A stretch of 13,917 nt of DNA, from positions 4,597,216 through 4,611,132 of the forward strand of contig FN649729.1 of the NCBI GenBank assembly GCA_000310025.1. The letters are read 5' to 3'. The notes under the pieces were generated by a model that saw only the letters and a program-made list of their open reading frames with translations, ran no database searches and had not been told where the DNA came from. The position numbers were made by a program, and so were the translations under genes. The DNA is from Ectocarpus siliculosus. Lineage: Eukaryota; Sar; Phaeophyceae; Ectocarpales; Ectocarpaceae. Shown here one piece after another: positions 8,541 through 13,917 of this stretch (position 1 is the first letter of the stretch; the number at the start of each line of letters is the position of its first letter).

Positions 8541-8655
8541 CACAAGTTACAAGTTGCGTTGAGTGTTGATTTCCGTTACACAAGTCACTTGAGTACTGAT
8601 TTCCGTCACACAAGTTACTTGAGTTGAGTACTGATTTCCGTCACATTTTTTACTT
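8541..8655 (+). repeat. tandem repeat, three units of about 30-38 bases plus a partial fourth
   Basis: Units start at 8541, 8579, 8609 and 8642 with CACAAGTTACTTGAGT and end in TGATTTCCGTCA. The second and third are closest to each other; the fourth is truncated (CACATTTTTTACTTG). Confidence 0.8.
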
Positions 8656-9173
8656 GATCTAAGTAGGAAAATTTCGGAAAGATTTCTTTATCGCTTTTTT
8701 ACGGGATTGTGCTGGCAAAAAAAACAATTTGCAACTGGGGAACTGACTGTATTAATTTATAGTTGTTTTTGTTCCGCAGCAGAAACCAATCCTATTCGGA
8801 TTGAAACCAGCAGCAGTTGTTCAAGAAAAATTTGGGGGGGTCGGGGGTGGGTGTGGTGGTATGCACGCGTGATGAAGTCTGGTTGACCGGTGAAGAAGAA
8901 CTCACTTACTTGTTATTTCTCTTGCAGAACAGCAGCAGCAAGTAACTGTTGCCTTGGGTATCGGTAGGAATGACACCAAGGAGCGCAGGATCCTCAGTAC
9001 AAGCAGGGGCTACTAGATCCTGTTCCCTGTTTTATCCTTCCGCGGGGAGTTACATCTCTCCGCGCCTTCTAGAAGGAACCGTTATCTTCTATGTTCCGTC
9101 AACACATCTGAATCCTGCAACACTTACTTGTAGCCCACCCTGTCTGGAGGTTCTCATACATACTATACGCAGA
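8656..9173. other. intergenic stretch, no gene seen
   Basis: No supported exon. Contains a poly-G patch near 8833-8850 and a short AGCAGCAGCA run near 8931-8941 preceded by a pyrimidine-rich TTTCTCTTGCAG, which resembles an acceptor but leads into no convincing coding frame. Confidence 0.4.
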
Positions 9174-9181
9174 TATATAAA
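9174..9181 (+). promoter_or_regulatory. possible TATA box upstream of the second plus-strand gene
   Basis: TATATAAA lies about 390 bases before the ATG at 9565. A start site about 30 bases downstream would give a leader containing an out-of-frame ATG at 9371, which argues against simple use of this promoter. Confidence 0.3.
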
Positions 9182-9452
9182 ACCTCGGAGTCTTGGCAAG
9201 CAATTGTCGAGTCTCTAAATGAAAGCATCGAGGATGGATGTGGAGCTCCAAAACAGCACAATTCACCCTCCTCCCGCACCTACCTCTCACTCGATGGGTC
9301 GCATGACCATCGTTTGACTTCTAAACAACAAGAAGACACCGAAAGGAACTTACGGGGCTAAGAAAAGCCGATGACGACCGGAACAAGGTCGAAACCGAAG
9401 AAAGGAAAACACGAAGAAAGTACGAAAACCAGAAGAAACAAAGGTCTCGTCA

Positions 9453-9494
9453 GAACGACAAAAAGAAAGGATCACCGCCGGAACGACAAAAAGA
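9453..9494 (+). repeat. direct repeat in a purine-rich leader
   Basis: GAACGACAAAAAGA occurs at 9453-9466 and again at 9481-9494. The shorter CGAAGAAAG occurs at 9396-9404 and 9412-9420. The whole stretch 9361-9515 is rich in A and G on this strand. Confidence 0.7.
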
Positions 9495-9564
9495 CCGGTA
9501 TCGAAAAAAACCCGAGAAGATACGCCACTCACGCAGTCGCCACGGCAGCGAATAAGCGACAACA

Positions 9565-10445
9565 ATGGGCTGCACCCCTCTCCTGCCCGCTGTGGCTCCC
9601 TCTGGCTCTGTGGAGCGTCATGTCCGCGGAGGCACGACCGCCTGCACGGACGCCGTTCGCATGGCGAGCGGCGCGGCCGTGGATGCCGACCGAGCGGCCG
9701 TCCAACAAGCGCAGGACGACCTCGCCGACGAGGAGTTTCGTCATGAAGTCTCCGCCCGCGAGGAGGAGCTCAAGATCCTGCGGGCGAAGAGAGATTCCAA
9801 CTCCAAACAAATCCTCGATCTCGAGACACTCCAGAAACAACACGACCGTCAGCGGAGTCAGCTGGCCGCTACCTTGACGGCAGACCGGCGCCAGGAGGAC
9901 GCCCTTGTAGAAGCTGGCCGCAAGGCCGGCAAAAGGCGTGAGCAGGACCTCCTCCGCGTTCAGAACGTGCGGAGCGGTCGCCCCGCGTCTCGGGAGCCGG
10001 CGGGAGAGCTGCGTCTGCATCGACCACCTCTGCCGCCTCGTCCCGCACGTATGCGGCTGCTGCTTCATCCAGCCCGGTCACCCGCTCCACGTCGTCGCGG
10101 CACGGCCCCATCGCTTTCGAGTCCGGCGACTTCAGCTTCACCCCGGCCAAACTGGCTGATGTGGCACAATATCAACAGTTCAACTTCCTTCCCGGGGATA
10201 GCGCATCGGTCAGGGACCTGGCCACGGAAGAAGTGTCCATCGCGTTGCCGGCGGTCGTCACCATCCAGGAGGCGGTGGATGTGGCCAACACCTCCCGTCC
10301 GGATCTTCGGGATCTGGCCGGCTGTTTCCTCGCTGGGATGCGCACGGCCAACGCCCACCACTGCTCCCGTGGTATTGTTTCGGCTTCAAATTCGGTTCTC
10401 ATTGGAAATCTGCCATCATCAATCAAAGACATCATGGAAGTCTGA
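9565..10445 (+). CDS. unrecognised protein: coiled-coil N-terminal half, globular C-terminal half; intron or frameshift at the junction
   Basis: The ATG at 9565 has a good context (ACAATGGG) and gives MGCTPLLP; Gly2-Cys3 could be lipid-modified, though a second start MASGAAVD at 9661 is as plausible. The next 90 or so residues are a charged coiled coil (DDLADEEFRHEVSAREEEL onward). After about 9940 the coding character moves to another frame: Ser/Thr/Ala-rich linker, then FSFTPAKLADVAQYQQFNF and a compact domain with VTIQEAVDVANTSRPDLRDL, ending at TGA 10443-10445. One explanation is a 71-base intron at 9938-10008 with donor GTGAGC and acceptor GAGAG. It restores the frame and gives 269 residues, but it has no pyrimidine tract and is shorter than the other introns here. 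The other explanation is a frameshift and a decaying gene. No family recognised. Confidence 0.5.
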
Positions 10446-11389
10446 GTTTTCGCTGCCAAATTATTGTCCGCTCGAGCTGGCTCCAATGTAGAATAACTGC
10501 GCGATGTTTTGTGCGGAAATACAAGCGTTGTAAGACACACAGCAGTGCGCATGTCGTCTTGCGTCACCTGAGGGAGGGTAGACACCCACGTCCCGAAGGG
10601 AGACCTTGTATCGCTAACAAATTGGGGTAGTGTTTGAGATACAGTAGGGCTAGGCTTGAATACGGATTACAAGCACAAGACGATTGACTCCCATCACCGA
10701 TAAGGACACCACAATGAGGACCAAGTACAGCAGGTGGGCGGCCCTCCAGAGGGCGGGTTTGTATGTACCAGGTTGATTCACCCGCACCTTGCGGGACCCT
10801 CCCATTACAAACCCCATTACAAAGCACACAACTTGACTAAATTATTCCATCTTTGCCAAGAGATTTCACCTGCCGCATAGGGTACCGAAGACTGAAAAAA
10901 AGGAAACTACATGTCCTGTAGCAAGCTGCCTACAGTAGTCTGGTGCATACGGAACACAACAACGACAGCAGCAACAACAACGCCAACATAGGAACACCCG
11001 CCAACCATACTACTACCAACATGGAGGAGCACACGAGACATGACATAAATGACATGGCACGGGATAAAGATATCCCCAACCGACACACGAACAATCACAA
11101 AAAAGAATAAAATAATCGTTAGATAGATACTCTATTAATAGGCCGGATACACGGGTCGGCAGGGGGGCGCGCGTGATCCCAAAGGAGCCAGCTAGTCAGA
11201 TGTGAACGTCCGACAAGGATCTCTCATGCAGCACCTGCGGCAAAACTAACCTGGGCTCTTCTCAAGGGAAGGCACGATAACTAACCCCGCAACGATTTTC
11301 AGTGACACTTGCATCGCCAAATTGTAACAAGAGACAACACGACATGACAGGGGCACGGAGCACGATGATGCACTGGTGCTTGGTCCGTG
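10446..11389. other. intergenic stretch with hairpins and short repeats, no gene seen
   Basis: Two perfect short hairpins lie close together: GCCCTC-CA-GAGGGC (10741-10754) and CCCGCA-CCT-TGCGGG (10781-10795). They are followed by two copies of CCCATTACAAA-like sequence (10801-10823). GGGAGGGT near 10570 is the inverse of ACCCTCCC near 10796-10803, so 10570-10803 might be a degraded repeat element, but no target duplication is evident. CAACAACAACG-type repeats occur near 10960-10985. Confidence 0.45.
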
Positions 11390-11717
11390 TCAGCCATCCA
11401 GCAGGTACGGGTCGTCGGGGACCGGGATGCCGAAGTAGCGGCACCTCCGCTTGAACTCCATCACCGCTCGCCAGTACACCATCACGTCCTTCTTGTTAGC
11501 CTGCTCGATCACTCTGCGGACGCAGCATCAGTGAGCAGCATTAGCAAGCAGAAGCGCGAGTAAACTACCAACATCAGCAAGCAGCACCAGCACGCAGCAA
11601 GCAGCAGCACCAGCAGTCGACAGGTAAATAATGACGTCGAATGCTCGACAAAGCCGGTAGACAAAGGTGCTGAGGCGTGAATTGCGTCGTTGTTGTCGGT
11701 TTGCAAGAGGGACACAC

Positions 11718-11768
<51 letters not shown>

Positions 11769-13908
11769 ACGGACAGACAGACAGACAGACAGAGGCAGAC
11801 AGGACGAGACACATACACAGAAAGAAAGAGAGCAAGAGAGAGACCCCCGCCGGGGGAGCCCGATGACTAGAAAGCGTGATAGCATTCTTAATCCCGCTTC
11901 AAAGAACGACCGTCTTTTCATCGGCCAACCAGTTCGCACGCTCGATGCTTGTGAAAAAAGAAAACACGCACAAGACGGGCACACACACGCTCTCAACCTC
12001 AGTTTCGCCTTGCCTCGAGCATGATCTTTGCTTCATTCCACACACACTCAAGTGTCGGTGTGATGAAAGTGATCTATATCTGCCGGCCTTCCTATAGGCT
12101 ACACACAGCACATGTATAATGGGAGCCTCGAGGAGCGTGAGAACTACATAGGTTGCCGTCCCTTATCCCACCTTCGAATCTCGGGGTCTTGCGCTAGATG
12201 CCTCACTTGCTCTTCCACCGCCTCGCCCTCTCCCACCCCGAGCATGTCCTGACAAGAAAAAAAAAAAATGAGACGAAAACGCCGCGTCACGTCACGCGGG
12301 TTTGATGGGCACTGGTAAATGGCTGACTTGATCACTCCCTTTGGGCAGTACCTGCGACACCTGCGACAGCAGTAAGAGTCGATCTCCTCCCCGCAACTTC
12401 ATGGACCCCTCGATGCAACATCCGCCCATCTCCTTCAACAACGAAACTTTTGGATCAATTTCAAGTTGTCCGTTTGGCTATACGGTTAGCGTTAAGCCAC
12501 GGCGGTACGCAACAACGACGCCTCGACCAGCGCCAAAAAAAAAGGTGTCGGAAAGGTGTCAGGAGGATGCACGGCGAGAACCCGCACTGCTAAGGCGGCA
12601 GCACGAGAACATCATCAACCGCTGGTTTTGCCGTTCTTGGCCAAGGCACCGCTGGTGTTATAATTCAATTCGATACCAGAAAACAGGGTAGTCATCTAGA
12701 CAACAAGCAGGCGGTGTGACACGTGACACAGCTGGCCCGAGGTAGACGACGCCACGAAACCGCCAGCAAGCCATCTCTGCACACGAAAGCAAATGGGAGG
12801 AAACCAAGAAGAAACACCCACTTTCGCCACACCCGCGGGGGAGGGGGGGGGGGGCGGCGCAATGTTCCCAACAGCGAAACACACCGATGCAAGTCCGACG
12901 CACTTTATACAACACAAAGAAAAACAATATTTCGAAAACACAACAGATGTTGCGTTCGGCAGACCGTGTGCTATGCATACTATTCATACAGCTCTCGGGA
13001 CGATTGTACGGTACCACCTGCCCCCTCCGCCACCGCGGCAGCAAACGAAACAGAAATAGCAGATTGATTAATCTCACGATGGCGTTCTCTGGCGCGGGGT
13101 CAAGGTCCGCGGAGTCCACCAGCTCCGCGCTAAGCGTGGTCCTGAGCAGTTGCGACGATGCTTGCCACAGCTCCCAAACGCCGAAAAACTGAGAGAAGGA
13201 CACGAACGCAGGCAAACACAAAACAAACACACACACATGACTTGCGGCGAAATAAGAGCGCTGGAGGAACAACAAAGGGCGACGCATGCAGTACACCCAT
13301 GGCGCTCAGGGAAAAATATGCGGCATGCAGTGAACCGGAGGCGCTCTTATAGGAGCACTACTACATGGGGAAATAGACGCATGCAGCGCACGGAGACGCT
13401 GCATGTCAGAGCCAAGCACGCACAGCAAGCAAGGTGGGGGAGGTGGTTGAGAATAACACAAGGACAATCAATCACTCAGCAGCACCGCGCAACCTTCCCG
13501 GCGGGTACACACACGCCGCACACAGCCCGGGGGGGGTGCACGAGCGAGCGGCCTTGGCATTCAAACACGCAGCCAGCTCTGCGAGAGCACCTCAACCAAG
13601 AGGTGGGCCACCTACCGTAGGCGACCTGTGCATACGGTATCGATATCACAACCCCCTTGGACCAATTTTCCCAAGGATTGAATGCTGGTACTCCGCAGCA
13701 GAATGAGCGGTGATACCAAATACGGCGGTGTTGGAACCGTCTCGTGGAGAGCTTTCCGAAAACGCGTCGTTTCATTTACAAATATCCTCATCGTCGCGGA
13801 GAAATGGAAGCTTCGAGAATCAATCCAGGGTGTGTGGCACCTTACGTCACCCATCGGCAGCTTTCCCTTGAACACAACACCAGGAGACCAAGATGATACA
13901 CGACGACT
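11390..13908 (-). CDS. unrecognised protein, C-terminal five exons of a gene entering from the right
   Basis: Exons in reading order are 13908-13846 (left-partial, 5' edge unresolved), 13188-13078, 12477-12352, 12248-12172 and 11513-11390, ending in TGA at 11392-11390. Splice sites are GTAAGG/CTCTCAG, GTGAGA/TATAG (branch-like CTAAC 9-13 bases before the acceptor), GTACTG/TTGTCAG and GTGGGA/CCGCAG. Phases 0, 0, 0 and 2 all agree, giving 166 visible residues. The product reads through GVVFKGKLPMGD, FFGVWELWQASSQLLRTTL, LEIDPKVSLLKEMGG and an amphipathic helical segment DPEIRRVIEQANKKDVMVYW, and closes with a basic patch (KRRCRYFG) and VPDDPYLLDG. No signal peptide or membrane span is visible. 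An in-frame TGA at 13911-13909 limits the first visible exon. Exon 4 could alternatively read on to a TAG at 12146-12144, but splicing gives better continuity. I do not recognise the family. Confidence 0.6.
11718..11764 (+). repeat. (GA)n microsatellite
   Basis: About 47 bases of nearly pure GA, within the last intron (12171-11514) of the minus-strand gene. On the sense strand of that gene it is a CT tract about 200 bases before the acceptor. Confidence 0.85.
11771..11801 (+). repeat. (GACA)n microsatellite
   Basis: Tandem GACA units with one interruption, immediately beyond the GA run in the same intron. Confidence 0.8.
12841..12856 (+). repeat. poly-G tract in an intron
   Basis: An almost uninterrupted run of G (GAGGGGGGGGGGGGC) within intron 13077-12478 of the minus-strand gene; sense strand is poly-C. 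Confidence 0.7.
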
Positions 13909-13917
13909 TCACCCCCA

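Noticed and set aside
8171-8569. 132-codon open frame across the repeat arrays
   Set aside because: Its translation is just the minisatellite and G/T repeat (WY and GLG repeats) with no independent support.
9529-10068. Minus-strand 179-codon open frame opposite the second coiled-coil gene
   Set aside because: No motif, and the plus strand explains the coding bias better.
10500-10830. Solo LTR reading TGTAATGG...CTTACA on the minus strand
   Set aside because: No matching short target duplication was found at the candidate ends, and no primer-binding site or polypurine tract is present.
11509-11996. Open frames rich in Ser-Leu or Arg-Glu dipeptides
   Set aside because: They are translations of the GA/GACA microsatellites inside an intron.
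12144-12248. Terminal exon ending at TAG 12146-12144 as a separate gene end
   Set aside because: Splicing at 12172/12171 to 11513 keeps the frame and continues a coherent helical segment to a clean stop, so one gene explains both pieces; kept only as an alternative.

Overview
The window reads as nuclear DNA of an intron-rich eukaryote, most likely a brown alga (Ectocarpus-like) or a related stramenopile. Coding is GC-rich and split by GT-AG introns of roughly 100-660 bases. Non-coding DNA is full of CAG/CTG runs, CAGTA/CTGCTGTA palindromes and microsatellites, and no ribosome-binding sites or operons are visible. The lineage is inferred from style, not from a marker gene.

Layout. (1) 1-220: probable exon of a plus-strand gene entering from the left. 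(2) 1197-2715, perhaps to 3033: plus-strand exons of a coiled-coil protein, with a clean intron at 2202-2478 and an in-frame TGA at 1734-1736. (3) 3320-7501: a 4182-bp DNA transposon with 15-bp perfect terminal inverted repeats flanked by TA dinucleotides. It carries one minus-strand, three-exon DDE transposase of 927 residues. (4) 7541-7668: a possible terminal exon of a plus-strand gene, starting 38 bases after the element's right flanking TA. (5) 8224-8655: CAG run, minisatellite, G/T-rich tract and a second tandem repeat, back to back. (6) 9565-10445: a plus-strand gene with a coiled-coil N-terminal half and a globular-looking C-terminal half, joined either by a 71-base intron or by a frameshift. 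(7) 10446-11389: no gene seen; hairpins and short repeats. (8) 11390-13908: the last five exons of an unrecognised minus-strand gene that continues past the right edge.

The transposon is the centre of interest. Its ends, target duplication, splice phases and domain order all agree, so its boundaries and gene model are well supported. Its transposase belongs to the large-spacer branch of the IS630-Tc1-mariner superfamily, familiar from fungi and stramenopiles. However, the third catalytic acid of the NPIE motif is a lysine here (GAG to AAG), so this copy is probably inactive although otherwise complete. The insertion may lie in the last intron of the left-hand plus-strand gene, at a TA inside a branch-point-like TGCTAAC. 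The three host genes could not be assigned to families from sequence alone.
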